Shown piece after piece: positions 18,143 through 27,571 of a stretch of DNA of 64,000 nucleotides (within the stretch, counting starts at the first letter, position 1; each line of letters opens with the position of its first letter). The DNA is from Ruminiclostridium sp. Its GTDB lineage: Bacteria; Bacillota; Clostridia; Oscillospirales; Ruminococcaceae. Location of the stretch: contig JAGBHT010000018.1 of the NCBI GenBank assembly GCA_017935365.1, forward strand, positions 1-64,000, read 5' to 3'. The notes below the pieces were generated by a model. That model had not been told where the DNA came from, did not search any database, and saw only the letters and a program-made list of their open reading frames with translations. Made by a program: the position numbers and the translations under genes.

Positions 18143-19120
18143 TTACTTACCTCCTTTTTTAGACTTCTTGTTGCTTCTGTCAGCAGCAAAGAAGTAGTAA
18201 ACAACCAGGCTGAGTGCCGCACATACAATGAATATAATTACTGAAAGCGCACCTGCCATACCATAGTTCTTAGATGTACCGATCTGTTCGTTCAGATACA
18301 TGATAAGCGTCTTGGTAGTATTATTCGGGCCTCCCTGACCGCCGGTAAGGATCTGCGGTACATCGAACATCTGAAGACCGCCGATCAGCGAAGTGATCAT
18401 AACGTATACGAGTATAGGTCTGATAAGAGGAAGAGTTATCTTCCAGAATATCTGTGAGCTACTTGCACCGTCGATTTCAGCAGCCTCAATAACAGATTCG
18501 TTGATACCCATCATTGCCGCCATCAGCAGAATTGTCGTGTTACCGAACCACATAATGAAGTTCATGAACGCTACAAGTCCCATCGTACTGCCCGTATAGC
18601 TGAGAAATCTGAAAGCCTCGCCGCCGGTAGTGTGCTTGATAAGCTCGTTGATAGGTCCGATATCGGAGAATATTGAGAATATCAGCATTGCAAATGCAGA
18701 TGCCATGATAAGGTTAGGCATATACATTACAGTTTTGAAGAATCCAAGACATCTTAAACGAAGTCTTACATTAGTAAACCAGTAAGCAAAAAGTAATGAA
18801 ATGATTATCTGCGGAACAAATCCCAGTACCCACATGATAAGCGTATTCCATGTGAGTGCAAGTATATTGTTACCTGAACTCATATCAAAAATTGCCACAA
18901 AGTTATCAAATCCGACAAACTCCGGTCCTATCCAACTAAGACCCGACTTGAAGTATCTGAACATACTGTAATAGAAAGTCTGAATAAGCGGCCAAGCCTG
19001 GAAAACAAGGAAAACTAATATGAACGGGAGCATAAATATGTAGCCCCATTTTTTATATTTCCCGATTTGTCCTTTTCTGGCTTTTACCGGCACATTTCCT
19101 GCATTAGCTGCCTGAGCCAT
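18143..19120 (-). CDS. Carbohydrate ABC transporter permease (MalF-like)
   Basis: 325 residues, six membrane helices, and the coupling loop EAAEIDGASSSQIFWKITLPLIRPIL. The ATG at 19120 is chosen over a longer frame because AAGGAG sits just upstream and the protein then starts with a short basic cytoplasmic tail before helix 1 (KKWGYIFMLPFILVFLVF), as usual. The longer frame would read through a large hairpin that separates it from the binding-protein gene. Middle gene of a binding protein/MalF/MalG operon. Confidence 0.93.
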   Translation of the reverse strand: MAQAANAGNVPVKARKGQIGKYKKWGYIFMLPFILVFLVFQAWPLIQTFYYSMFRYFKSGLSWIGPEFVGFDNFVAIFDMSSGNNILALTWNTLIMWVLGFVPQIIISLLFAYWFTNVRLRLRCLGFFKTVMYMPNLIMASAFAMLIFSIFSDIGPINELIKHTTGGEAFRFLSYTGSTMGLVAFMNFIMWFGNTTILLMAAMMGINESVIEAAEIDGASSSQIFWKITLPLIRPILVYVMITSLIGGLQMFDVPQILTGGQGGPNNTTKTLIMYLNEQIGTSKNYGMAGALSVIIFIVCAALSLVVYYFFAADRSNKKSKKGGK

Positions 19121-19155
19121 AAAAACACTCCTTATAAAAATCTCGGTATATTCTC

Positions 19156-19253
19156 CATCTTGAGCAGTCAAGTATGTTAATAAGGCGGAAGCATCCGCAA
19201 TTCGCCCCATTAACATACTTGACTGCGAATTCAGTGAACCCGCAGTCAAGATG
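19156..19253 (-). repeat. Long hairpin between binding-protein and permease genes
   Basis: A perfect 18-bp inverted repeat (19164-19181 with 19209-19226) is flanked by a second 8-bp pair CATCTTGA/TCAAGATG (19156-19163 with 19246-19253). A small GCGGA/TCCGC hairpin sits in the loop. On the transcribed minus strand it lies 33 nt after the binding-protein stop and ends 36 nt before the MalF-like start. In other sugar importers such structures stabilise the upstream message and lower permease expression; that role is inferred here. Confidence 0.8.
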
Positions 19254-19285
19254 AAGGTCAAAAGTTTTAAGCTAAAAAGCCTTGA

Positions 19286-20770
19286 TTATGCATCAGCGGG
19301 CTTCTTGAGCTCAGGATACTTAACAATAGCAGCCTCATAGAAGTTCTTGAGTGCTGTATCCTTATCAACAGTACCGTCGAAGTATTCCTTGAACTTAGCC
19401 TGGAATGTCTCGTTAAGACCCTGGTCGTAGATAGAAATCTTGCTCATGTCGATCTTGGGAGCTGTTTCAACGAACAGAGCGATGTGGTTCTGACCGCCTA
19501 AGAAGGCTGACTTGAAGTCAGAAGCAGCGAGTTCCTTCATTGCAGCTTCGTTGTTGTAGTAGTCCTGTGTATCCTTTGTGAACTGAACGCCGAAGTCCTT
19601 GTTGCAGCAGAATGCTCTCATAACATCGCCAACTAATGTAGCGTTATCTGTGCCCTTTGCAGCAGCGAGCCAAGAACCGCCCCAGAAGTAAGCCTGAGGA
19701 CCGTAGCAAACTGCCCAGTCACCGTAACCGCCGTTACCTACTTCGAGCTTACCGCCGTCTTTTTCCTTAACTGCAAGTGAGTTACCTGCAAGTGTGAAGT
19801 TGATGCCCCATGTTGAGTAGAAGAAGCCGAATACCTTACCTTCGGGACCCTGGTCAGCAGCCCAAGCATCAGACCAAAGAGATGTCTTGTTGTTGTAACC
19901 CTTGTCTGTGTATGTCTTAGTCTGGTCAACCCACTTCATGATGTTGTCGTCAATGATGATTTCCTTGTTTTCGTTTACCCAAGGAGCAGCAACGTTGTTT
20001 GAGAAGGTTCTGTATGCATCATCATAACCTGAGAGCATCTTGTAACCCTTATCAGCAGCCTTAGCAGCTACTTCGTCAAACTTTGTCCAGTCAGCGAGAG
20101 CTTCCTGTACCTTATCGGGATCGTCTGTACCGAGAACGTCCTTAGCAATTGAACGTCTGTAAGCATACAGACCGGGAGTTGCCTGCCATGAAACACCCTT
20201 CAGTAACTTTGCATCATCCTGAGTTGTGCAAACGTCCTTTGTATACTGATACATACCTGAAAGATCTTCGTCAGTAAGACCGAGTGACTTAACATCAAGT
20301 GTGTACTCTGAGTTAACATACTTGAGAGCGTAGTCAGCTTCGAATAAGAACATATCGATCTTGTCATCAGCAGATGCAGCTTCGTTCTTGGGAAGGTCTT
20401 CATCAAGCTTGTTCTGATAAGCATTGTCCTTGTTTTCAGTGATCTTGAAGTTTACTGTAACGCCCTCAGGCATCTTATCCTGTAAGTACTTCTCAAAGTA
20501 GTTCTTGAACTCTTCGTTCCATACAGCGATGTTAAGAGTCTTGCCTTCGCCTTCCTTAAGTGTGAACTTATCGGAAGTTCCTGCGTTGCTTGAATCCTCA
20601 GTCTTGCTGTCCTCAGTCTTGCTGTCTTCAGTCTTGCTTGAGTCTGTTGCAGAAGATGTAGCATCAGAAGATGATGCTGTTGAGCTTGTAGCGTTGTTGC
20701 TTGAGCAACCTGCTACTGCGCCGAGAATTGATGCAGATGCTAATACAGCTGCTAAAATTCTTTTCTTCAT
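19286..20770 (-). CDS. Extracellular sugar-binding lipoprotein of ABC transporter
   Basis: 494 residues, ATG behind GGAGG. Lipoprotein signal with AVAGC lipobox, then a ~50-residue Ser/Thr/Asp/Lys linker containing three tandem KTEDS units coded by 15-bp repeats (about 20596-20640). The rest is a family 1 solute-binding fold (LNIAVWNEEF...; many aromatic residues suitable for sugar stacking such as the AYFWGGSWLAAAKGTDN segment). It delivers a sugar or oligosaccharide to the two permeases downstream. First gene of the operon and likely the most abundant product, given the hairpin after it. Confidence 0.92.
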   Translation of the reverse strand: MKKRILAAVLASASILGAVAGCSSNNATSSTASSSDATSSATDSSKTEDSKTEDSKTEDSSNAGTSDKFTLKEGEGKTLNIAVWNEEFKNYFEKYLQDKMPEGVTVNFKITENKDNAYQNKLDEDLPKNEAASADDKIDMFLFEADYALKYVNSEYTLDVKSLGLTDEDLSGMYQYTKDVCTTQDDAKLLKGVSWQATPGLYAYRRSIAKDVLGTDDPDKVQEALADWTKFDEVAAKAADKGYKMLSGYDDAYRTFSNNVAAPWVNENKEIIIDDNIMKWVDQTKTYTDKGYNNKTSLWSDAWAADQGPEGKVFGFFYSTWGINFTLAGNSLAVKEKDGGKLEVGNGGYGDWAVCYGPQAYFWGGSWLAAAKGTDNATLVGDVMRAFCCNKDFGVQFTKDTQDYYNNEAAMKELAASDFKSAFLGGQNHIALFVETAPKIDMSKISIYDQGLNETFQAKFKEYFDGTVDKDTALKNFYEAAIVKYPELKKPADA

Positions 20771-21058
20771 TGGTAATTCCTCCAGAATTATTCATTTTGT
20801 GAAGCTTGATGCTTTCACTGCCTGACCTTTCGGTCTCATTTAGTGAGGTCCGGTTCACTCGGCTTTCAATCAGCCTGTGTCTTTCATGCTCACTGTTTAT
20901 ATAACGATATGTGTCGAAATATATATAACAATGTAGAATTCACTAAAAAGCACTGTAGCTCATCAAAAGTTTTGTTCACTTTTTCCTCGTTGACATAATC
21001 ATATCACACATTTCACAAATTTGCAAGCGTTTTGGAAGATAAGTTGTGTTTTTTTACC

Positions 21059-21222
21059 GTAAACGTTTACAAAAATCGTTTTTTCAAGATTTTTTCGTTA
21101 TTTTGCATAAAAAACCGTTACACCTTTGTAACAATTCAGATGTAACTACATTACTGATTTTCCTTATATTCCGCTTAGTGATCAGAAATAATGAAATTGT
21201 AACGCCGTGTAAACGTTTTTAC
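21059..21222. promoter_or_regulatory. Two LacI/CcpA-type palindromes in the 620-bp divergent region
   Basis: A perfect palindrome GTAAACGTTTAC lies at 21059-21070 and a stretched copy GTAAACGTTTTTAC at 21209-21222. Both have the central CG and half-sites typical of LacI-family operators, including cre sites for CcpA. They lie 290 and 440 bp upstream of the sugar-binding protein gene and 120-300 bp upstream of the purE promoter. The remainder of 20771-21333 is AT-rich and I cannot point to a convincing promoter for the ABC operon. Confidence 0.5.
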
Positions 21223-21333
21223 AGTAAATTAACTCAAAAAAAGTTTATAAAGTAACAAATGTACATATAGCACAAAAACGAAAAGGGATTATTGTTGAAA
21301 AAGCACAATTTAAGAGATTTTCCGCTTTAGCAC

Positions 21334-21362
21334 TTGAATTTGCTATTAAAATAAGGTAAAAT
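21334..21362 (+). promoter_or_regulatory. Promoter of the purine operon
   Basis: TTGAAT (21334-21339), 17-bp spacer, TAAAAT (21357-21362). The predicted start near 21370 gives a leader of ~185 nt before purE that contains a small reading frame and a hairpin. Confidence 0.75.
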
Positions 21363-21391
21363 AATAAAGTACCAACGACGGAGGGAAAAGC

Positions 21392-21499
21392 ATGGATTTT
21401 ATGAATAAAACACAGCTTACAACAGCTTTGATAAGCCTCGGTAAATTTTCATATATGTCTTTTTCAACGCCGTATTATAAGAATAAGTGTATTTTTTGA
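21392..21499 (+). CDS. Small upstream ORF (35 aa) in the purE leader
   Basis: An ATG at 21392 is preceded by a near-perfect ribosome site CGGAGGG at 21379-21385 and opens a 35-codon frame that begins MDFMNKTQL and ends YYKNKCIF before TGA at 21497-21499. The peptide has no run of one amino acid, no clear signal sequence and no family I recognise. Its stop codon is the first base-paired part of the hairpin that precedes purE, so translation could control that structure. It may be a leader peptide, a small protein gene, or a remnant. Confidence 0.55.
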   Translation: MDFMNKTQLTTALISLGKFSYMSFSTPYYKNKCIF

Positions 21500-21537
21500 G
21501 CTGTGCAATTTCAGATTACACAGCTTTATTTATTTTC
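21499..21537 (+). promoter_or_regulatory. Terminator-like hairpin before purE
   Basis: AGCTGTG (21499-21505) pairs with CACAGCT (21519-21525), extended by AAT/ATT inside, then TTTATTTATTTT. It overlaps the uORF stop and ends 18 bp before purE. All transcripts from the promoter at 21334 must cross it, so it is a candidate attenuator. Confidence 0.55.
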
Positions 21538-21554
21538 TGAAAGGAAGTCCGGAA

Positions 21555-22052
21555 ATGAAAAAAGTAGCTATTGTAATGGGCAGTGACTCAGATCTGCCTA
21601 TCGTAAAAAAAGCAGCTCAGGTACTCAAGGATTTCGGTGTTCCCACAGAACTGCGTGTTCTGTCCGCTCACCGCTGCGCCGCAGAAGTATCCGAGTTTGC
21701 AAGAAACGCCGAAAAGAACGGCACAGGCGTTATAATCGCCGCCGCAGGTAAAGCAGCTCACCTTGCAGGTGCAATTGCAGGACAGACTCCTCTGCCCGTT
21801 ATCGGTATTCCGATAAAAGCAAGCGCTCTTGAGGGTATTGACGCACTTCTGTCAACAGTCCAGATGCCCGCAGGCGTACCGGTAGCCACAGTAGCTATAG
21901 ACGGTGCCGCAAATGCCGCATTCCTTGCCGTGCAGATACTTGCAGTATCTGACGACGCACTCATGGACAAGATGAAGGCATACCGTGCCGCACAGACAGC
22001 CAAGGTTCTGGAAGCGGACAAGAAAATGGAGCAGGTACTTGCCGAACTTTGA
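21555..22052 (+). CDS. purE: N5-carboxyaminoimidazole ribonucleotide mutase
   Basis: 165 residues, class I PurE. The signature MGSDSDLPIVKKAAQVLKDFGVPTELRVLSAHR (read from residue 8; contains the CO2-transfer SAHR loop) and the GKAAHLAG segment are present. It moves the carboxylate of N5-CAIR to CAIR in de novo purine synthesis. The usual partner purK is not in this window. GAAAGGAAG lies before the ATG. First enzyme gene of the purine cluster. Confidence 0.95.
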   Translation: MKKVAIVMGSDSDLPIVKKAAQVLKDFGVPTELRVLSAHRCAAEVSEFARNAEKNGTGVIIAAAGKAAHLAGAIAGQTPLPVIGIPIKASALEGIDALLSTVQMPAGVPVATVAIDGAANAAFLAVQILAVSDDALMDKMKAYRAAQTAKVLEADKKMEQVLAEL

Positions 22053-22121
22053 TCGGTGTACTATATATAATAGGATTTGACAAAATTACGGCACAGCCGT
22101 GTGAAGGAAAGGATAAACACA

Positions 22122-22832
22122 ATGGAAAAGAAAGAACAGCTCTACGAAGGAAAAGCAAAGAAGGTTTTCGCTACTGACGACCCCAACCTCGTTATCGTAT
22201 CCTACAAGGACGACGCTACAGCATTCAACGGTCTGAAGAAGGGTACTATCTCAGGTAAGGGTGTTATCAACAACAAAATGACAAACTATATGTTTAAGCT
22301 TCTTGAAAAGGCAGGTGTTCCTACTCACCTTGTTGAAGAGCTTAACGACAGAGAAACACTCGTAAAGAAGGTTTCTATAGTTCCCCTCGAAGTAATCGTA
22401 AGAAACGTAGCCGCAGGTAGTTTCTCAAAGAAGCTCGGCATTGAGGAAGGAACAAAGCTTCTCTGCCCCACACTTGAATTCAGCTACAAGAACGATGATC
22501 TCGGCGATCCTTTCATCAACGACTACTATGCACTCGCACTCGGTCTTGCAACAAAGGAAGAGATCGACCTTATCTCAAAGTACGCTTTCAAGGTAAATGA
22601 ATTTATGCTCGACTTCTTCAAGAAGCTCAATATCGACCTCATCGACTTCAAGATCGAATTCGGTAAGACCTCAGACGGCACAATAATCCTCGCTGATGAG
22701 ATCTCTCCCGATACTTGCCGTTTCTGGGACAGCACAACACACGAGAAGCTTGACAAGGACCGTTTCCGTCGCGATATGGGCGGTGTTGAGGACGCTTACG
22801 CAGAAATTATGAAGCGTCTTATGGGTGAATAA
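22122..22832 (+). CDS. purC: SAICAR synthetase
   Basis: 236 residues. Ligates aspartate to CAIR using ATP. Motifs: [10 protein letters not shown] at the N-terminus, [26 protein letters not shown] and [12 protein letters not shown]. The ATG at 22122 is chosen because AAGGAAAGG lies at 22104-22112 and PurC proteins start a few residues before LYEGKAK; the earlier in-frame ATG would add 15 atypical residues. Second gene of the cluster. Confidence 0.95.
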   Translation: MEKKEQLYEGKAKKVFATDDPNLVIVSYKDDATAFNGLKKGTISGKGVINNKMTNYMFKLLEKAGVPTHLVEELNDRETLVKKVSIVPLEVIVRNVAAGSFSKKLGIEEGTKLLCPTLEFSYKNDDLGDPFINDYYALALGLATKEEIDLISKYAFKVNEFMLDFFKKLNIDLIDFKIEFGKTSDGTIILADEISPDTCRFWDSTTHEKLDKDRFRRDMGGVEDAYAEIMKRLMGE

Positions 22833-22882
22833 TCCCAATACATAAAGAGAAAAGAATCTAATAGGAAAAGGCAGGATAATAT

Positions 22883-24307
22883 ATGGGTGGATTTTTCGGC
22901 GCAGCGTCAAATAACGACTGTGTAACCGACGTTTTCTTCGGAACAGACTATCACTCCCACCTCGGAACACGCAGAGGCGGTATGACGGCATACAGCCCCG
23001 AATACGGCTTTCAGCGTGCTATCCACAGCATTGAAAACTCACCGTTCAGAACAAAGTTTGAGCGTGATGCAACAGGTATGAGAGGAAAGCTGTGTATCGG
23101 CTGTATCAGCGATACCGACCCTCAGCCCCTGCTTGTGCGTTCAAAGCTCGGTATCTATTCGATATGCAGTGTCGGCATAATAAGAAATGCAGAACAGCTT
23201 TCTGCCGAACTTCTTGAAAGCGGCTGTGCAAACTTTGAAACCATGAGCAGTGGCAGTATCAACTCTGGCTCGCTCATCGGTGCGCTTATTGCACAGAAGG
23301 ACAGCTTTACAGAAGGCATAAGATATGCACAGAGCAAGATTGAGGGCACAATGTCTCTCATCATTCTGACAAAGGACGGAATCATCGCCGCAAGGGATCA
23401 GTACGGCAGACTTCCTATCATTGTCGGAAAAAGAAGCGACGGCTACTGCGTATCGCTTGAATCGTTCGCTTTCCAGAAGCTCGGCTACAGTACATATAAA
23501 GAACTACGACCGGGCGAGATAGATATGATAACTGCGGACGGCTGTGAAGTGCTGAGTGACGGCGATGAAAGCAAAATGCATATATGCTCGTTTATGTGGA
23601 CGTATTACGGCTACCCCAACGCAGTATACGAGGGCGTTACCGTAGAAACTATGCGTACACGCAACGGCGAGATAATGGCAGAAAACGATATTAAGAACGG
23701 TAAACTGCCCGACGTTGACTATGTATGCGGTATTCCCGATTCGGGCGTTCCCCATGCTATAGGTTACGCAAACCGTAGCGGTATCCCGTTCGCACGTCCT
23801 TTCATAAAATATACCCCCACATGGCCAAGAAGCTTTATGCCGACCAACCAGACAATGAGAAATCAGGTCGCTAAGATGAAGCTTATCCCCGTCCATGAGC
23901 TTATCGAGGGTAAGAAACTGCTGTTTGTTGACGACAGCATAGTAAGAGGAACACAGATGAGAGAAACAGTAGAGTTCCTCTACGAGAACGGTGCTAAGGA
24001 AGTACATATGCGCAGCGCCTGTCCTCCGATAATGTACGGTTGTAAGTATCTCAACTTCTCACGCAGTACATCGGAGATGGAGCTGATCGCAAGACAGATA
24101 ATTGATGAGGCCGAGGGTGCAGATGGTATCAGATTTATCGACGAGTACAGTGACACAAATACAGAGCGCGGAAAGAAGCTCCGTGAGGAGATATGTCGCA
24201 GATTAAAGCTGACATCGCTTGAATTCCAGTCTCTTGAAGGCACTGTACGGGCAATAGGCAAGCCACAGTGCGAGCTTTGCACATATTGCTGGAACGGAAA
24301 GGAATGA
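22883..24307 (+). CDS. PurF paralogue lacking the glutaminase nucleophile
   Basis: 474 residues with the same two-domain plan as amidophosphoribosyltransferase: an N-terminal Ntn glutaminase-like half and a C-terminal phosphoribosyltransferase half. The phosphoribosyltransferase half keeps the PRPP motif [12 protein letters not shown] and a C-terminal Cys cluster (CELCTYC). The glutaminase half starts GGFFG where PurF has CGVFG, so the catalytic Cys is Gly; the RYGTTG, NGNL and SDTE glutamine-pocket motifs are also missing. It should not hydrolyse glutamine. It overlaps the real purF by 4 bases, so equal co-production and a hetero-oligomer or regulatory role are plausible. It could alternatively use free ammonia. 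The role is inference; the missing residues are seen. Confidence 0.82.
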   Translation: MGGFFGAASNNDCVTDVFFGTDYHSHLGTRRGGMTAYSPEYGFQRAIHSIENSPFRTKFERDATGMRGKLCIGCISDTDPQPLLVRSKLGIYSICSVGIIRNAEQLSAELLESGCANFETMSSGSINSGSLIGALIAQKDSFTEGIRYAQSKIEGTMSLIILTKDGIIAARDQYGRLPIIVGKRSDGYCVSLESFAFQKLGYSTYKELRPGEIDMITADGCEVLSDGDESKMHICSFMWTYYGYPNAVYEGVTVETMRTRNGEIMAENDIKNGKLPDVDYVCGIPDSGVPHAIGYANRSGIPFARPFIKYTPTWPRSFMPTNQTMRNQVAKMKLIPVHELIEGKKLLFVDDSIVRGTQMRETVEFLYENGAKEVHMRSACPPIMYGCKYLNFSRSTSEMELIARQIIDEAEGADGIRFIDEYSDTNTERGKKLREEICRRLKLTSLEFQSLEGTVRAIGKPQCELCTYCWNGKE

Positions 24308-25767
24308 CTCCATTGACAAACGGTTTGCATGAAGAGTGCGGTGTATTCGGTGTTTTTGCTAAGGAAAAGACCAATGTAGCCGCAACCACATATTACGGAC
24401 TATTTGCATTACAGCACAGAGGACAGGAAAGCTGCGGTATCGTGGTGAACGATGACGGCGTGTTCAACTCCTACAAGGACACGGGACTTGTGAACGATGT
24501 ATTCACACCCGAACGTCTTGAAGGACTGGGGCTCGGCAACATGGCGGTAGGTCATGTACGCTACGGCACAACAGGTGCAAACGCCCGTCTTAACGCTCAG
24601 CCTATCCTCGTAAATCACTATAAAGGAAGAATGGCTCTTGCCCACAACGGCAACCTCGTAAATACTTACGAGCTCCGCCACGAACTCGAAAAGCAGGGTT
24701 CTATCTTCCACACAACAAGCGACACAGAGGTAATAAGCTACCTTATAACAAAGGAAAGGCTTGAAGCTCCCTCGATAGAAGAGGCTCTCAACCGTGCGAT
24801 GAACAGGATAAACGGCGCTTATTCGCTGGTTATCATGTCACCCGCAAAGCTTATCGCCGCCCGTGACGAGAACGGTTTCAGACCGCTGTGTTACGGTATC
24901 ACCGAGGAGGGAACATATATAGTTGCCTCCGAAAGCTGTGCGCTTGACTCGGTAGGCGCAAAGTTCGTAAGGGATCTGCTTCCCGGCGAAATCGTTGTAT
25001 TTGACGAGAGCGGAGTACGCTCTATAAAAGACCATTGCGGCAAGCGTCCGCATTCAATGTGCGTTTTTGAATATATCTACTTTGCCCGTCCCGACTCAGT
25101 CATTGAAGGTGCGTCGGTGCATGAGGCAAGACTGCGTGCAGGCGCTTTCTTAGCGCTTGAACATCCTGTACAGGCTGATATAGTTATCGGTGTTCCCGAT
25201 TCCGGTATAGACGCCGCAATAGGATATTCGCACCAGTCGGGTATCCCCTACGGTATCGGATTTATCAAGAACAAGTATATCGGCAGAACATTTATCTCTC
25301 CCGGACAGTCGTCAAGAGAGGACAAGGTAAGAATAAAGCTGAATGTAGTTGCAAGCGTTGTAAAGGGCAAACGTGTAGTGCTGATAGACGACTCTATCGT
25401 AAGAGGTACTACAAGCGGCAGGATCGTAAAATTACTGCGCGAGGCAGGAGCTACGGAAGTTCATATGAGAGTTTCCGCTCCTCCGTTCTTAAATCCCTGC
25501 TATTACGGCACGGATATTGATTCGAGGGATCACCTCATCGCCTGTCACCATACAGTCGAAGAGATAAGCGATATAATCGGTACGGATTCGCTCGGATACC
25601 TGAGCGTTGACAGTGCAAAGAAGCTTGCAGTCCACACAAACGGCTGTGAGTGCGGTTATTGTACCGCTTGTTTCAGCGGTGAATATCCCACGGATATCCC
25701 TACAGAAATGCACAAGGATAAATTCGACAGAAAAATAAGCGAAAGCAAATCAGAAACCACCACATAA
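24304..25767 (+). CDS. purF: Amidophosphoribosyltransferase
   Basis: 487 residues. Commits PRPP to purine synthesis using glutamine ammonia. The ATG at 24304 (ATGA overlap with the paralogue) gives an 11-residue propeptide ending HEE before the nucleophile CGVFG, the same propeptide length as in Bacillus-type PurF. A TTG at 24313 has better ribosome-site spacing but would shorten the propeptide. [23 protein letters not shown] and PRPP motif [12 protein letters not shown] are all intact. Cysteines near the end (CECGYCTAC) fit the 4Fe-4S, oxygen-labile Gram-positive type. Confidence 0.96.
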   Translation: MTPLTNGLHEECGVFGVFAKEKTNVAATTYYGLFALQHRGQESCGIVVNDDGVFNSYKDTGLVNDVFTPERLEGLGLGNMAVGHVRYGTTGANARLNAQPILVNHYKGRMALAHNGNLVNTYELRHELEKQGSIFHTTSDTEVISYLITKERLEAPSIEEALNRAMNRINGAYSLVIMSPAKLIAARDENGFRPLCYGITEEGTYIVASESCALDSVGAKFVRDLLPGEIVVFDESGVRSIKDHCGKRPHSMCVFEYIYFARPDSVIEGASVHEARLRAGAFLALEHPVQADIVIGVPDSGIDAAIGYSHQSGIPYGIGFIKNKYIGRTFISPGQSSREDKVRIKLNVVASVVKGKRVVLIDDSIVRGTTSGRIVKLLREAGATEVHMRVSAPPFLNPCYYGTDIDSRDHLIACHHTVEEISDIIGTDSLGYLSVDSAKKLAVHTNGCECGYCTACFSGEYPTDIPTEMHKDKFDRKISESKSETTT

Positions 25768-25801
25768 GGACAAAAGTCCCCAAACGGAAGGAATTATTAT
25801 T

Positions 25802-26839
25802 ATGAAGAACAGTTTTTCAGAAAGCTACAAAGCAGCAGGCGTTGACGTTACCGCAGGCTACGAGGGCGTTCGTCTGATGAAGAAGGACGTAGAACGCACC
25901 AATATCCCCGGTGTACTTACAGGTATCGGCGGATTCGGCGGTCTGTTCCAGCTTGATGTTTCCGATATCAAGGAACCCGTACTCGTTTCGGGTACAGACG
26001 GCGTCGGCACAAAGCTGAAACTTGCTATGCTGATGGACAAGCATGATACAATCGGTATAGATGCCGTTGCTATGTGCGTAAACGATATTATCTGCTGCGG
26101 CGCTAAGCCCCTCTATTTCCTTGACTATATAGCTATAGGCAAGAACGTACCCGAAAAGGTAGCCGCTATAGTAAAGGGTGTAGCTGACGGTTGTGTACAG
26201 GCAGGCTGTGCGCTTATCGGCGGTGAAACGGCAGAACATCCCGGCATGATGCCTGAGGACGAATACGATATTGCAGGTTATTCGACCGGTGTAGTTGACA
26301 AGTCAAAGATAATCGACAACAGCACTGTAAAGGAAGGCGATATCATAATCGGTCTTGCTTCTACAGGTGTTCACTCAAACGGTTTCTCGCTTGTAAGAAA
26401 GGTGTTCAACATAAACAGCAAGGAAGTTCTTGACGAGGTTCTTCCCACAGGCAAGACGCTCGGCGAAACACTTTTAACACCTACAAAGATCTATGTTAAG
26501 CCTATCTTAGAGCTTATCTCAAAGAAGCAGGTAAAGGCAATTTCACATATCACAGGCGGCGGATTCAACGAGAACGTTCCCCGTTCACTCCCCGACGGCT
26601 TTACAGCAAAGATCACAAAGCACAGCTATGAAGTACCCTATATCTTCAAGCACTTACAGGAAGTCGGAAATATCTCAGAGCACGATATGTACAACACATT
26701 CAATATGGGTATCGGCATGACTGTTGTAGTTGACAAGGACGATGCCGATGAAGCTGTACAGATACTCAGAAATGCGGGTGTTGAGAGCTACTGCATAGGT
26801 GAGATCGTCAAGGGTGACGAGGGCATCATAATTGAATAA
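25802..26839 (+). CDS. purM: Phosphoribosylformylglycinamidine cyclo-ligase
   Basis: 345 residues, standard PurM length. Closes the imidazole ring from FGAM with ATP to give AIR. Motifs: [36 protein letters not shown] and [12 protein letters not shown]. Strong ribosome site GGAAGG before ATG. Its substrate is made by PurL, which is not encoded here. Confidence 0.96.
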   Translation: MKNSFSESYKAAGVDVTAGYEGVRLMKKDVERTNIPGVLTGIGGFGGLFQLDVSDIKEPVLVSGTDGVGTKLKLAMLMDKHDTIGIDAVAMCVNDIICCGAKPLYFLDYIAIGKNVPEKVAAIVKGVADGCVQAGCALIGGETAEHPGMMPEDEYDIAGYSTGVVDKSKIIDNSTVKEGDIIIGLASTGVHSNGFSLVRKVFNINSKEVLDEVLPTGKTLGETLLTPTKIYVKPILELISKKQVKAISHITGGGFNENVPRSLPDGFTAKITKHSYEVPYIFKHLQEVGNISEHDMYNTFNMGIGMTVVVDKDDADEAVQILRNAGVESYCIGEIVKGDEGIIIE

Positions 26840-26840
26840 T

Positions 26841-27467
26841 ATGAAAAATATCGTTGTTCTTGTATCGGGCGGCGGAACAAACCTTCAGGCGCTTATCGAT
26901 GCTGAAAAGTCCGAGGGACTGGGCGGAGGTAAAATCACCTGCGTTATCGCTTCAAAGCCCGATGCCTACGCACTGACAAGAGCCGCTGACAACGGCATAA
27001 AGACAAGAGTTCTCGCAAGACGTGACTATGCCGATGTTGCCGCATACAGCAAGGCTATGGCTGACGCTTTAAAGGAAGAACAAGCTGACCTTGTTATATA
27101 CGCAGGCTTTATGACAATACTTGACGAGCAGGTATGCGACGCGTTCAAATACAAGATGATAAATGTCCACCCCGCACTTATCCCATCTTTCTGCGGAAAG
27201 GGCTACTATGGACTTCACGTTCACGAGGAGGCTCTGAAAAAGGGCGTAAAAGTAACGGGAGCTACAGTTCATTTTGTAACGGCAGAATGTGACGCAGGTC
27301 CGATCATTCTTCAGAAAGCCGTTGAGGTTAAAAACGGCGATACACCCGAAATTCTCCAGAAGAGAGTTATGGAGCAGGCTGAGTGGAAGATACTCCCCCG
27401 TGCCGCACGTCTTTTCTGCGAGGGAAAGATAACCGTAAAAGACGGCATAACCGTTATCGACGATTGA
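26841..27467 (+). CDS. purN: Phosphoribosylglycinamide formyltransferase
   Basis: 208 residues. Transfers formyl from 10-formyl-THF to GAR. Motifs: VSGGGTNLQALIDA and the catalytic trio region NVHPALIPSF (Asn, His) with ECDAGPII (Asp). Two starts are possible: ATG at 26841, one base after the purM stop but with poor ribosome-site spacing, or TTG at 26832, overlapping purM and 8 nt after GAGGG (26819-26823). ATG is listed; either way it is coupled to purM. Confidence 0.94.
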   Translation: MKNIVVLVSGGGTNLQALIDAEKSEGLGGGKITCVIASKPDAYALTRAADNGIKTRVLARRDYADVAAYSKAMADALKEEQADLVIYAGFMTILDEQVCDAFKYKMINVHPALIPSFCGKGYYGLHVHEEALKKGVKVTGATVHFVTAECDAGPIILQKAVEVKNGDTPEILQKRVMEQAEWKILPRAARLFCEGKITVKDGITVIDD

Positions 27468-27571
27468 ACCTTATGTCCGCATTCTCCCGACTAAACGGGA
27501 TTTTGAGGACGTTATAACAAGTTATATTCAGAAAACTGCGTGTTCCACGCAAAACCGCAACAGGAGGCTAT

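Noticed and set aside
20596..20640. 15-bp repeats as a CRISPR-like array
   Set aside because: They are coding repeats for KTEDS units in a lipoprotein linker, without spacers.
21241..21391. Purine riboswitch before purE
   Set aside because: The conserved core of guanine/adenine switches is not found in the leader; only the small ORF and hairpin are visible.
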